A stretch of 20,109 nt of DNA, from the NCBI GenBank assembly GCA_002492415.1, contig DKYK01000033.1, positions 1-20,109 on the forward strand, given 5' to 3'. Below are positions 8,082 to 15,705 of the stretch, in pieces. The position numbers were made by a program, and so were the translations under genes. The stretch comes from Christensenella sp. UBA7102 (GTDB lineage Bacteria > Bacillota > Clostridia > Christensenellales > UBA1750). The notes beneath the pieces are model-generated. The model ran no database searches. It was given only the letters and a program-made list of their open reading frames with translations, and was not told the origin of the DNA. Within the stretch, counting starts at the first letter, position 1; every line of letters begins with the position of its first letter.

Positions 8082-8951
8082 ATGAAACGATTGATTCCTC
8101 TGCTCCTGTCGTTCTTGCTGCTCACGGCCTGCGCCCCGCGCACCGATACCGTGATCCTCATCGCCACGCCCGAACCGCAGACAACGCCCGCGCGCGCCGC
8201 AACGCCCTCTCCCCTGCCAACCGCCGCCTCGCCGGAGGCCTCCCCCGTGCCAACTCCGGCACAGGCAACGTTCGCGCCCACCGCTTCTGTGCCGCAGGAA
8301 TCCCTCGCCCCAGCAGCCTCGCCTGAACCCGCCGCGCCGTCCGAACAGCCTCCGCTGCTCGATCGGCTGGCAAAGGAGCGCGGCGTCTCGCTGGACGGGC
8401 TGTCCTGCGAGCAGCTCGTGCTGGTGGCCGCAAGCGGCTCCTCCTGCCGCCTGTATGCCTACGAGCGCGGCAGCGACGGTATTTGGAGCAAGGTACTGGG
8501 CACGAGCGGGCACGTGGGCAAAAACGGCGTCGCCGATTCCAAGCGGGAGGGCGACAAAAAAACTCCCGCGGGTCTCTATGCGCTGGGCTTTGCCTTTGGT
8601 CATGACGAGAACCCCAACCCCGACTATCCCTTCCGTGCCATCACCCAGGACAGCTACTGGGTGGACGATCCCGACTCGCGCTACTACAACCAATGGGTGG
8701 AGGGCGCCACGGATAAAGACTGGTCCTCCGCCGAAAACCTCGGCCGCATCAAGACGGAGTACGCGCTGGCCGTGGTCGTGGAATACAACTACGGCTCGTC
8801 CACCGTGGCGGGCAAGGGCTCGGCAATTTTCCTGCACGTGGGCAGCGAAAGCACTTCAGGATGCATCTCCATTCCCAAGAGCGATCTCAAGTCCCTCCTC
8901 AAGTGGCTGGACGACTCCAAGTCCCCGCACATTCTCATCGCAAGCGAATGA
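8082..8951 (+). CDS. Lipoprotein L,D-transpeptidase (YkuD family)
   Basis: This 289-residue predicted surface lipoprotein has a signal MKRLIPLLLSFLL with lipobox L-T-A-C17, then a long Ala/Pro/Thr/Ser-rich linker (about 18-85) that probably spans into the wall. The YkuD catalytic domain follows, with GDKKTPAGLY near its start and the active site H252-x-G ... T-S-G-C261. The histidine and cysteine are only nine positions apart, as in the YkuD subfamily with TxGC-type signatures, rather than the longer spacing of classical SHGC enzymes. It should cross-link or modify peptidoglycan through meso-diaminopimelate stems by a cysteine acyl-enzyme; hydrolytic variants exist. The ATG at 8082 is chosen for its GGAGG five bases upstream and for the signal peptide. 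It is the only plus-strand gene, with its own promoter and terminator. Confidence 0.88.
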   Translation: MKRLIPLLLSFLLLTACAPRTDTVILIATPEPQTTPARAATPSPLPTAASPEASPVPTPAQATFAPTASVPQESLAPAASPEPAAPSEQPPLLDRLAKERGVSLDGLSCEQLVLVAASGSSCRLYAYERGSDGIWSKVLGTSGHVGKNGVADSKREGDKKTPAGLYALGFAFGHDENPNPDYPFRAITQDSYWVDDPDSRYYNQWVEGATDKDWSSAENLGRIKTEYALAVVVEYNYGSSTVAGKGSAIFLHVGSESTSGCISIPKSDLKSLLKWLDDSKSPHILIASE

Positions 8952-8952
8952 G

Positions 8953-8999
8953 AAACGCCCCGTTTCTTCCGAAAACGGAAAGGAAACGGGGCGTTTTTT
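8953..8999. terminator. Bidirectional intrinsic terminator
   Basis: Long GC-rich arms AAACGCCCCGTTTC and GAAACGGGGCGTTT, extended inward by TTCCG/CGGAA around a small AAAA loop, end in a T run on the plus strand (8994-8999). It lies just after the transpeptidase stop and abuts the stop of the convergent DUF554 gene at 8998. On the minus strand the A-rich foot supplies Ts, so it can serve both genes. Confidence 0.88.
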
Positions 9000-9696
9000 A
9001 CTTGACCAATGTCATAATCCAGTTGTAAATGGGAATGTAGGCCAGAGGTACGAAGATAGCGGGCAGCAGGTTGCCCACGCGGATCTTGGTAATGCCCTGC
9101 ATATTCAGACCAATCGCAAAGATCAACAGTCCGCCCACCGCGCTCATTTCCGTAATGATGGCCTCCGTCAGCAGCGGCTGCAGCAGCCCTGCCAGCAGCG
9201 TGATGGCGCCCTGGTACACAAACACCGCCACGGCCGAGAAGATCACGCCAATCCCCAGCGTCGAAGCCAGCATCGCCGCGGTGATGCCGTCGATGAGAGA
9301 CTTGGTCAGGATTGTGGAATACTCGCCACGCAGTCCTGCGTCCAGCGAGCCCACGATGGCCATCGCCCCGACGCAAAAGATCAGCGACGCCGACACAAAC
9401 CCTTGTGTAAACGATGTGCCGGCTCCCTTCATATGGCTTTTTAGCGAATCTCCCACCTGCTCAAGACGTTTTTCTATATTGATGCCCTCGCCCACCAGCG
9501 CGCCCACGGCCAGGGAGACGACCACGATCAACGCATCTGTGGTCTTGACCGCGCCGGTCATGCCGATGAGCATCACGGCCAGCGCCATCGCCTGCATCAG
9601 TATGCTGCGGAAGCGCTCCGAAATGCCGCCCCGCAGCTGATTGCCCACCAGCGCGCCCACGGCGATCGCCAGCGCATTGACCACCTGTGCAATCAT
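8998..9696 (-). CDS. DUF554 family membrane protein (YdfK/YqgA-like)
   Basis: The 232-residue protein has about seven hydrophobic helices. Several features are characteristic of DUF554: the opening VNALAIAVGALVGNQLRGGI, the VVVSLAVGALVGEGINIEK segment with its GxGINIE-type loop, and the C-terminal FAIGLNMQGITKIRVGNLLPAI. The family length is about 220-240, so it is complete. It is an integral membrane protein of unknown function; a transport or channel role is only suspected in the family. The ATG at 9696 has just GGGG near it as a ribosome site, and it begins 21 bases after the DNA glycosylase stop, so translation may depend on read-through from that gene. The stop lies inside the shared terminator. 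Confidence 0.88.
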   Translation of the reverse strand: MIAQVVNALAIAVGALVGNQLRGGISERFRSILMQAMALAVMLIGMTGAVKTTDALIVVVSLAVGALVGEGINIEKRLEQVGDSLKSHMKGAGTSFTQGFVSASLIFCVGAMAIVGSLDAGLRGEYSTILTKSLIDGITAAMLASTLGIGVIFSAVAVFVYQGAITLLAGLLQPLLTEAIITEMSAVGGLLIFAIGLNMQGITKIRVGNLLPAIFVPLAYIPIYNWIMTLVK

Positions 9697-9717
9697 AGCC
9701 CCATTCTACCGTCCTTT

Positions 9718-10539
9718 TTATGCTTTCTGTATTCTGCTGCGCATCGCGTGCAGGAACAGTACCTGCTGCGCCACGCCGCCATAGGGCCCAAAGCGCTGCA
9801 TCGCCTGCTTCTTGAGCGACGCGCGCGTGCCCGTTAAGCCGTACCACTGCGTCAACATCTTCTCCACCCAGGTATCCACCGGAAAGGCCTCCCGGTGCCC
9901 GCAGGAAAAGAGCAGCACGCAGTCCGCCACCTTCTCCCCCACGCCGCGGAAGGTCCGCACGGCGGAGCAGGCCTGCTCATAATCCATGCCGCGCAGCGCT
10001 TTCCAGTCGAAGCCATCCGCCATGCGCTGCGCCGCTTCCCACAGGTAGGGCGCGCGGTAGCCCGCCCCCAGCGAATCCACCCACTCCCTGCCCGCCTCCA
10101 GCACCTGCTCCGGCGCTGGAAACGCGTGCAGCCCGTTTGCGTCCAGCGGCCCGATCTGGCTGAATCGGTCCACGATGCGCGTGATTCGGGCGATATTATT
10201 GTTTGCAGAGAGGATGAAGCTGCACAGCGTCTCAAAAAAAGGCTGATTCAACACGCGTACGCCCGGGCAGGCATCCATCGCCTCGCGCAGTGGGCCATAC
10301 AACATGTGCTCCAGCAGCGCATTATAATCGCTTCCGGCATCAAAATAATCCCGCCAAAATCCCTCGTCTGACGACGCCGCGCCGTGCAGCACGAGCGCAT
10401 CGTCCACAACCTCCGCGCGCACTGCCCGGCCCTCCACGTTGCCCAGGTAGCTGCCGTCGCCGCATTTACGCCAGCGAAAGGTCTGTCCACAGCAAAACGT
10501 GTTGTCCAGATCGATGGGCAGCGCCTCCAGTCGCACCAT
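9718..10539 (-). CDS. ogg: 8-oxoguanine DNA glycosylase (OGG1-type)
   Basis: This 273-residue base-excision enzyme of the HhH-GPD superfamily would remove oxidised guanine and cleave the strand. CGQTFRW at 17-23 is the conserved N-terminal OGG motif. The helix-hairpin-helix GVGEKVADC at 199-207 places the catalytic lysine at K203, and PVDTWVEK gives the catalytic aspartate D222. I prefer the ATG at 10539, preceded by GGAGAGG, because translation from there begins where family members begin. A GTG at 10587 would also be in frame but lies inside the upstream rpmA terminator. No promoter is evident in the short upstream gap, so expression may depend on read-through. obgE, the usual gene after rpmA, is absent here. 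Confidence 0.9.
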   Translation of the reverse strand: MVRLEALPIDLDNTFCCGQTFRWRKCGDGSYLGNVEGRAVRAEVVDDALVLHGAASSDEGFWRDYFDAGSDYNALLEHMLYGPLREAMDACPGVRVLNQPFFETLCSFILSANNNIARITRIVDRFSQIGPLDANGLHAFPAPEQVLEAGREWVDSLGAGYRAPYLWEAAQRMADGFDWKALRGMDYEQACSAVRTFRGVGEKVADCVLLFSCGHREAFPVDTWVEKMLTQWYGLTGTRASLKKQAMQRFGPYGGVAQQVLFLHAMRSRIQKA

Positions 10540-10570
10540 GCTCCACACCGCCTCTCCGAATTGAGGATGA

Positions 10571-10600
10571 AAAAAAGGCCCATCCACCGACGGGCCTTTT
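10571..10600 (-). terminator. Intrinsic terminator of the rplU-prp-rpmA operon
   Basis: Perfect 9-base arms AAAAGGCCC and GGGCCTTTT at 10573-10581 and 10592-10600 enclose a 10-base loop, and a run of seven Ts (minus strand) ends the transcript. It begins nine bases after the rpmA stop. It overlaps the longest in-frame reading of the glycosylase gene, which argues for that gene's later start. Confidence 0.88.
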
Positions 10601-10608
10601 CATTCTGG

Positions 10609-10899
10609 TTACTGAGCGGCGACCTCTTCCCTGGGATAAACGCTCACCTGCTTGGCGTCGCGGCCCTTGCGCTCGAAGCGAACAATGCCGCTGGTCGTTG
10701 CAAACAGGGTATCGTCCTTGCCGATGCCGACGTTCATGCCGGGATGGATCTTGGTGCCGCGCTGGCGCACGAGGATGTTGCCAGCCAGCACGAACTGACC
10801 GTCCGCACGCTTCGGACCCAGGCGCTTGGCCTCAGAGTCGCGACCGTTGCGGGTGGAGCCCATACCTTTCTTATGCGCAAACAGCTGAAGATTCATCAT
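10609..10899 (-). CDS. rpmA: 50S ribosomal protein L27
   Basis: The 96-residue protein is full length. It has the Firmicutes-type N-terminal extension MMNLQLFA immediately before the mature start HKKGMGSTRNGRDSE. In Staphylococcus aureus, Prp removes this extension, and the cleavage is needed because the mature N-terminus reaches the peptidyl-transferase centre. The predicted cut is between A8 and H9. The rest (KRLGPKRADGQFVLAGNILVRQRGTK and GKDDTLFA) is standard L27. The first of two adjacent ATGs, at 10899, has GGAGGT nine bases upstream and overlaps the prp stop as ATGA. It is the last gene of its operon and is followed by a strong terminator. Confidence 0.98.
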   Translation of the reverse strand: MMNLQLFAHKKGMGSTRNGRDSEAKRLGPKRADGQFVLAGNILVRQRGTKIHPGMNVGIGKDDTLFATTSGIVRFERKGRDAKQVSVYPREEVAAQ

Positions 10900-11231
10900 G
10901 TTGTTTCCACCTCCGTTCCTTTGTGGATGACGCGGACGTACTGCGGCACGCCCGACAGAATGTCCTCAAGCCCAATGACCATGGTGCGAAGGATTACCTC
11001 GGTATCATGGCTGGGACGGAGCACCTTCACCGACAGAATCGGATCGTCCCCCGCCTCCCAATGCGCCTGAGTGGTCGATTCAAACTGCTGCAGCCCCATC
11101 ATGGCCGTCTGCGTAATGGCGGAAACCGCCGCACAGACGATGTCCTCTCCCTCCTGGGCATAGTCGGAGTGGCCCGAGGCGGTAAAGCCTGTGATGAAGC
11201 CCCCTTCATGGGTGATGACCACGGTCGTCAT
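10896..11231 (-). CDS. prp: Ribosomal-processing cysteine protease Prp
   Basis: The 111-residue protein matches the Prp (YsxB) family. GHSDYAQEGEDIVCAAVSA contains the catalytic histidine H21 and cysteine C33, which correspond to H22 and C34 of the S. aureus enzyme. Prp cleaves the N-terminal extension of L27, and the substrate gene is directly downstream with a recognisable site. It lies between rplU and rpmA, three bases after the rplU stop and overlapping rpmA by four bases. No good ribosome site precedes its ATG, which suggests translation by re-initiation after rplU and lower output than the two ribosomal proteins. That would suit an enzyme needed in smaller amounts. Confidence 0.95.
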   Translation of the reverse strand: MTTVVITHEGGFITGFTASGHSDYAQEGEDIVCAAVSAITQTAMMGLQQFESTTQAHWEAGDDPILSVKVLRPSHDTEVILRTMVIGLEDILSGVPQYVRVIHKGTEVETT

Positions 11232-11234
11232 GGC

Positions 11235-11537
11235 TTAACCGATGGTGATCTCAACCTTGGTGAAAGGCTGACGATGACCCGCACGACGATGGTAGTTCTT
11301 CTTGGACTTGTACTTGTAGATCAGGATCTTGGCCGCCTTGCCGTGGCCCAGCACCTTGCCGGTGACCTTGGCGCCCTCGACAGTGGGCGTGCCAATCTTG
11401 ACCTCGCCGTCATTCTCGAGCATGAGCACGTCAAAATTGACGGTCTCGCCCTCGGCAGCGTTGAGCTTCTCGACGAAGATCACGTCGCCGTTCTGCACGC
11501 GGAACTGCTTTCCGCCGGTCTTGATGATCGCAAACAT
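11235..11537 (-). CDS. rplU: 50S ribosomal protein L21
   Basis: This is a 100-residue full-length L21. It opens MFAIIKTGGKQFRVQNGD, contains LIYKYKSKKNYHRRAGHRQP, the rRNA-binding basic segment of the family, and ends FTKVEITIG. GAGGAGGTG lies 10 bases before the ATG at 11537, in the loop of a small hairpin (11543-11560). It is the first gene of rplU-prp-rpmA, with a perfect-consensus promoter and a structured leader. In this protein L21 may act as its own repressor by binding the leader, as the family of L21 leaders suggests; this is inference from position and structure. Confidence 0.98.
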   Translation of the reverse strand: MFAIIKTGGKQFRVQNGDVIFVEKLNAAEGETVNFDVLMLENDGEVKIGTPTVEGAKVTGKVLGHGKAAKILIYKYKSKKNYHRRAGHRQPFTKVEITIG

Positions 11538-11542
11538 CTTCT

Positions 11543-11618
11543 GGTAGCACCTCCTCTACCCAATCTCGCTGAAACGGGTTCGTCCTTTGCAGACGATTGC
11601 CGACCCTACTCAAGCGGC
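11543..11618 (-). ncRNA. Putative L21 leader (structured 5' region of rplU)
   Basis: The leader of about 80 bases between the promoter and rplU has an upstream hairpin. Minus-strand GGGT (11603-11606) pairs with ACCC (11576-11579), and an inner CGTC/GACG stem (11592-11595 with 11581-11584) has a 7-base loop. A second hairpin at 11543-11560 (GGTAG/CTACC) holds the AGGAGGTG ribosome site in its loop. The ACCC element could instead pair with GGGT at 11558-11561, so two folds are mutually exclusive. L21 leaders are a known Rfam family in Firmicutes; I infer membership from position and structure, without a covariance search. Confidence 0.6.
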
Positions 11619-11624
11619 TTAGTG

Positions 11625-11653
11625 ATTATATCACTTTGCGTCAAATCTGTCAA
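11625..11653 (-). promoter_or_regulatory. Consensus sigma-A promoter of rplU-prp-rpmA
   Basis: On the minus strand, TTGACA (11648-11653), a 17-base spacer and TATAAT (11625-11630) form a perfect consensus promoter, as expected for a highly expressed ribosomal protein operon. It lies in the gap after the rng stop, so L21/L27 are transcribed independently of the RNase G operon. I saw no terminator between rng and this promoter. Confidence 0.92.
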
Positions 11654-11687
11654 TCCATCGCGCCGGATTCAAAAGGTTTTGTTTGCG

Positions 11688-13163
11688 TTAATCCAAATAC
11701 TCCAGGCCCTGCAGCGCCTCGGCCATCTCCACCGAGACGTGGTAGTCGCCCGCTCTCTTGCGCCCATCAGGAGCAAGGTACGCGCCCAAGCCCTTTCCCA
11801 GCTGCCGCACCTGCTCGAGCACCGCCGGGCTTGCGCTGATGACGATGCCCTCCCGCGTTCCCGAGCCGCGCATCATCCTTGCCTGTCGGATGGCGCGCCG
11901 AGCCGTGTGTTCCTCACGCAGGATGCGTCCGGTGCCGCCGCAGCAGGGGCAGGGGCGCTCCATGTTGTCAGAGAGGCGGGTGCGCATCTTCTTGCGCGTC
12001 ATTTCCACAAGGCCCAATCCCGTAAGCCCCACCACGTTGGTCTTGTTGCGATCCTTTTTGAAGGCTTCGCGCAGCGCCTCGACCACCTTTTGCTGATGCT
12101 CCACGCTCTCCATATCGATAAAATCGATGATGATGATGCCGCCCAGGTCGCGCAGGCGCACCTGACGGGCGATCTCCGCCGCGGCTTCACAGTTGAGCCG
12201 GAACACCGTGTCCTGCAGATCGTGCGAGCCCACAAACTTGCCCGTGTTGACGTCGATCACGGTCAGCGCCTCAGTTTGATCGACGTAGAGATACCCTCCG
12301 TTTTTGAGCCAGACCTTATGCTGCAGCGCCTTATCCAGCCGGCTCTCAATGCGATAAGCCTCAAACAGCGGAATGCCGCCGCCATAGACCTCGACGCGGC
12401 CGCAAAGCTCGGGCGAGATGCGCCGCAGCACGCCGCGCACCTGTTCGGCGCTCATCTCGTCCTCCAGCACGAAGCGATCCACGTCCGCGGTAAACAGGTC
12501 CCGCACCGTGCGCGCCAGCAGGTTCTCATCCTCGTGCACGCAGACCGGCGCCCTGCGCACGCGCGCACGCTGCTCGATCTCCCTCCACAGCGCCGTAAGG
12601 TAGGCAATGTCCGCTTCAAAGTCCGCAGCGCTCAGGCCTTCTGCCGCCGTGCGCACGATGAGTCCCATGCCTTTCGGCTTGACGCGCTCGGCTTCGTCGC
12701 GCAGCCGCTGCCGCTCGGCCTCGCCGTCGATGCGCCGCGACACGCCCACATAATTCGCCTGCGGAACCAGCACAACATATCGCCCCGGCAGCGTGATGTG
12801 CGTGGTGATGCGCGCACCCTTGCTGCCGTCGGGCTCCTTGACCGCCTGCACCACGATGTCCTGCCCGGATTTGACCACCTGGCGGATGGAGACAACGCTC
12901 TCCTTCTTGCCGCCAAAGGTCAGGTCGCGCTCGTCCACGCCGGCATCGCCCACGTACAGAAATGCGTTCTTGTCCGTGCCGATGTCCACAAACGCGGCCT
13001 GCATGCCGGGCAGCACGTTCTGCACACGGCCCTTGTAGATGTTTCCGGCCAGCTTTCGCGCGCCCTCGCGCTCCAGATAGAACTCGCACAGTTCCCCGTC
13101 CTCCAGCACCGCCACGCGCGTCAGCCCAAATTCCCGGCCGATGAGGATCTCCTTTTTGCTCAT
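11688..13163 (-). CDS. rng: Ribonuclease G (RNase E/G family)
   Basis: The 491-residue endoribonuclease consists of the catalytic core only, without an RNase E-type scaffold tail. The S1 RNA-binding domain covers about 36-130 (NIYKGRVQNVLPGMQAAFVDIG). The RNase H-like and DNase I-like parts follow, with catalytic aspartates D304 (TVIDVNTGKF) and D347 (IIIDFIDM). The Zn-link motif is CPCC at 405-408. It should cleave single-stranded RNA near 5' monophosphate ends, in rRNA maturation and mRNA turnover. Bacillus subtilis lacks this enzyme, whereas many Clostridia have it here. The ATG at 13163 overlaps the DUF2344 stop as ATGA. Confidence 0.95.
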   Translation of the reverse strand: MSKKEILIGREFGLTRVAVLEDGELCEFYLEREGARKLAGNIYKGRVQNVLPGMQAAFVDIGTDKNAFLYVGDAGVDERDLTFGGKKESVVSIRQVVKSGQDIVVQAVKEPDGSKGARITTHITLPGRYVVLVPQANYVGVSRRIDGEAERQRLRDEAERVKPKGMGLIVRTAAEGLSAADFEADIAYLTALWREIEQRARVRRAPVCVHEDENLLARTVRDLFTADVDRFVLEDEMSAEQVRGVLRRISPELCGRVEVYGGGIPLFEAYRIESRLDKALQHKVWLKNGGYLYVDQTEALTVIDVNTGKFVGSHDLQDTVFRLNCEAAAEIARQVRLRDLGGIIIIDFIDMESVEHQQKVVEALREAFKKDRNKTNVVGLTGLGLVEMTRKKMRTRLSDNMERPCPCCGGTGRILREEHTARRAIRQARMMRGSGTREGIVISASPAVLEQVRQLGKGLGAYLAPDGRKRAGDYHVSVEMAEALQGLEYLD

Positions 13164-13825
13164 GCCTTGTCCATTCCCGCTTCAAACAGCCCAACCCGCG
13201 CGCCGTCTTGCTTCCGCGCGTAAAAGCCTGTGCGCACGATGCGGCAGAACACACCGGGCGCCAGCGTCTGCAGCAGCAGCTCGGGTTTTAAGCAGTTGGC
13301 GTTGGTCTGCTCCAGTATCATGGTCAAAACCGACTTTTCCCCGTCAAAAGCGCAGTCCAGCGCATGCACCATCGGGCGGATATTGACCATGCGGGTCTTG
13401 CTCTTGCTCTTTTTCTCCGCCATGACTTCCTCCAACGCCAGAAAACCCTCCACAGCCGCAGAAAGATCCGCGCCCGGCGCCTCCACGGCGTACTCCGCCT
13501 CGGTCATCAGCGCCATCAAGGCGGGCGCGGCATCCTCCACCAGCGCGGCACGGCTGCACTTAAGCCCTTCGGGCAGCACCGCATTGATCCTTGTCAGGAA
13601 TTCCTCCGGCGAGATCTCTCCCGCCAGTTCCACGTCCAGGATTTCGCACCGGCTCTGCAGGCCCACGGACAGCGCCGTTGCAAATGCCAGGTTCACATGC
13701 GGATTAAATCCCTGCGAGTAGCGCACAGGCAGCCCTGCCCGGCGCATGGCGCGCTGCATGGTGTTCTGCAGGTCCAGGTGCGAAAACCAGCTCATGCGCC
13801 CCATCTTTTCAAATTCCGCGATCAT
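13160..13825 (-). CDS. TIGR03936 / DUF2344 radical SAM-linked protein
   Basis: The 221-residue protein matches the DUF2344 family: YSQGFNPH motif at 36-43, the conserved FSHLDLQNTMQRAMRRAGLP before it, and later the VNIRPMVHAL segment. The family is defined by being encoded next to, or fused to, the TIGR03960 radical SAM protein, and its fold is thought to be related to tRNA pseudouridine synthase/ferredoxin-like domains; no reaction is established. The start at 13825 is chosen because it overlaps the radical SAM stop as ATGA. An in-frame start at 13879 would lie 57 bases inside that gene. The overlaps at both ends link it to its neighbours and suggest a 1:1:1 translated unit with rng. Confidence 0.92.
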   Translation of the reverse strand: MIAEFEKMGRMSWFSHLDLQNTMQRAMRRAGLPVRYSQGFNPHVNLAFATALSVGLQSRCEILDVELAGEISPEEFLTRINAVLPEGLKCSRAALVEDAAPALMALMTEAEYAVEAPGADLSAAVEGFLALEEVMAEKKSKSKTRMVNIRPMVHALDCAFDGEKSVLTMILEQTNANCLKPELLLQTLAPGVFCRIVRTGFYARKQDGARVGLFEAGMDKA

Positions 13826-15672
13826 TCGCACGACTTGCACACCCCCTTGATGAACTGCTTCATGCCGCAGCCATGGCACTTAATGCGGCAATCGGGCGAG
13901 GTCTGCGCCGCCAGCGCCTTTTTCCACTCCCGCTGCAAAAACTCCTTGGTCACGCCCGCGTCGATGTGATCCCATGGCAGCGGCGCGTCCAGATCGTACC
14001 GCTTGTGCGCAAACTGCTCGCAGGTCAGCCCGCAGTCGGCAAACGCTGCCATCCAGGCGTCAAACTTGAATTCCTCCGTCCAGCCGTCGAACCGGCAGCC
14101 GCGCTTCCACGCCGCCAGCAGCACGCCGCACAGCCTGCGGTCGCCCCGCGCGAACGCCGCCTCCAGGAAGGACAGGTGCGGCTCATGCCAGCTGAAGGTC
14201 ACCGAGCGCAGGTGCAGTTTCTCGCGCAGCAGCTTCTGCTTGCGCTCCAGCTCCTCGATGGTATTCTGTGGTTCCCATTGGAAAGGCGTGAAGGGCTTGG
14301 GCACAAACGAGGATGCGCTCACGCTCACGCGCAGTCCCTTTTGCCGCACCTCCTTGGGCACGGAGAAGTACTCGTCCAGCACCGCCTGCGCCAGACCCCG
14401 GATGCCATCCAGATCCTCGTCGGTCTCGGTGGGCAGGCCAATCATGGTGTAGAGCTTGACGGCGCTCCACCCCTTCTCAAACGCGTCGTGCACCGATTCG
14501 CGCAGCTGCTGTTCCGTCACGCCCTTGTTGATCACGTCGCGCAGCCGCTGCGTACCCGCTTCCGGCGCAAAGGTCAGGCCGGTCTTGCGGATCTGCTGCG
14601 TCTGTTCCAGCGTCTCGCCCAGCACCGAGTCAATGCGCAGCGACGGCAGCGAGATGGCCACTTTGTTGCAGCCGTGCTCCTGGACGAGCTTCCTGGCCAG
14701 TTCCGGCAGATGTGAATAATCGCCCGTGGACAGCGAGGACAGGCTCATTTCCTCATATCCCGTGCTGCCCAGCAGCTTGCGCGCCAGCTCCAGCAGCTTG
14801 TCCAGGCTGCGCTCGCGCTGCGGACGGTACAGCATGCCCGCCTGGCAGAAGCGGCAGCCGCGCGTGCAGCCGCGCGCCACCTCCAGCATCACGCGATCGT
14901 GCACAATCTCGGTGAACGGCACGATGATCCGATCCGGATAGTCCGCGCTGTCCAGGTCGGGGATGCAGCGCTTTCGGATGCGCGCGGGCACGTCGTCCCG
15001 AAGGCGCCGGACGCCCGCAAACTCTCCGTTTTCATCGTAGGCGGATTCATAAAACCTGGGCACGTAGTTGCCCTCGATATTGGCCATTTCCAGCAAAAAC
15101 TCTTCTCGCGTGCCGCCGCGCTTCTTCCACGCGTCGTAGTGCTCGCACAGCTCAAGGATCTGCTCCTCGCCGTCGCCCACCATGAACAGATCCACAAAGT
15201 CTGCCAGCGGCTCCGGATTGAACGCGCACGGCCCGCCGCACACCACGAACGGCGCGTTCGCCGCGTCGCGCTCCGATCCCGTCATGGGGATGCCCGCAAG
15301 GTCCAACATATTGAGCACATTGGTGTAGCTCATTTCATACTGCAGCGTAAAGCCCACGATGTCAAAATCCGCGACGGGAGAGAAGGTCTCCAGCGAAAAG
15401 AGCGGCACGCCGTTTTGGCGCATCGCGGCCTCCATATCCGCCCACGGCGCAAACACGCGCTCACAGTAGAAATTTTCGCGCTTGTTGAGGATATGATAGA
15501 GTATCTTCATGCCCAAGTGCGACATGCCCACCTCGTAGGTATCCGGGAAGCAGAAGGCAAAGCGCACGTCGATGCCGTCCAGCTCCTTTTTGACCATGTT
15601 GACCTCGCCGCCGGTGTACCTGGCGGGCTTGGAAACGCCTGCCAGCAGCGGTTCGATTCTATCGTAAAGCAT
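13822..15672 (-). CDS. TIGR03960 family radical SAM protein (B12-binding-like N-domain)
   Basis: The 616-residue protein has an N-terminal domain (to about 240) with the Rossmann-like pattern of cobalamin-binding radical SAM enzymes. The radical SAM core follows, with the iron-sulfur motif C269-x3-C273-x2-C276 in RGCTRGCRFCQAG. Its C-terminus ends in a cysteine-rich knuckle (C595, C599, C602, C612, C615), a candidate metal site. The family is very widespread in Clostridia, always with DUF2344, but no substrate has been shown. The ATG at 15672 has AGGAGGT 7 bases upstream. It leads a three-gene operon with DUF2344 and rng, so a role linked to RNA or ribosome modification is tempting but unproven. 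Confidence 0.93.
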   Translation of the reverse strand: MLYDRIEPLLAGVSKPARYTGGEVNMVKKELDGIDVRFAFCFPDTYEVGMSHLGMKILYHILNKRENFYCERVFAPWADMEAAMRQNGVPLFSLETFSPVADFDIVGFTLQYEMSYTNVLNMLDLAGIPMTGSERDAANAPFVVCGGPCAFNPEPLADFVDLFMVGDGEEQILELCEHYDAWKKRGGTREEFLLEMANIEGNYVPRFYESAYDENGEFAGVRRLRDDVPARIRKRCIPDLDSADYPDRIIVPFTEIVHDRVMLEVARGCTRGCRFCQAGMLYRPQRERSLDKLLELARKLLGSTGYEEMSLSSLSTGDYSHLPELARKLVQEHGCNKVAISLPSLRIDSVLGETLEQTQQIRKTGLTFAPEAGTQRLRDVINKGVTEQQLRESVHDAFEKGWSAVKLYTMIGLPTETDEDLDGIRGLAQAVLDEYFSVPKEVRQKGLRVSVSASSFVPKPFTPFQWEPQNTIEELERKQKLLREKLHLRSVTFSWHEPHLSFLEAAFARGDRRLCGVLLAAWKRGCRFDGWTEEFKFDAWMAAFADCGLTCEQFAHKRYDLDAPLPWDHIDAGVTKEFLQREWKKALAAQTSPDCRIKCHGCGMKQFIKGVCKSCE

Positions 15673-15705
15673 AGGGGTGACCTCCTGAAAACTGCATTCT
15701 TATCT

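Noticed and set aside
9696..9708. Leaderless promoter for the DUF554 gene (TAGAAT at 9703-9708)
   Set aside because: No -35-like hexamer at the right distance; read-through from the glycosylase gene is simpler.
10290..13223. Plus-strand open frame of 977 codons
   Set aside because: It runs antisense across rng, rplU, prp, rpmA and ogg, all unmistakable real genes. High GC and biased third positions keep the opposite strand open, and its translation is arginine/histidine-rich with no domain.
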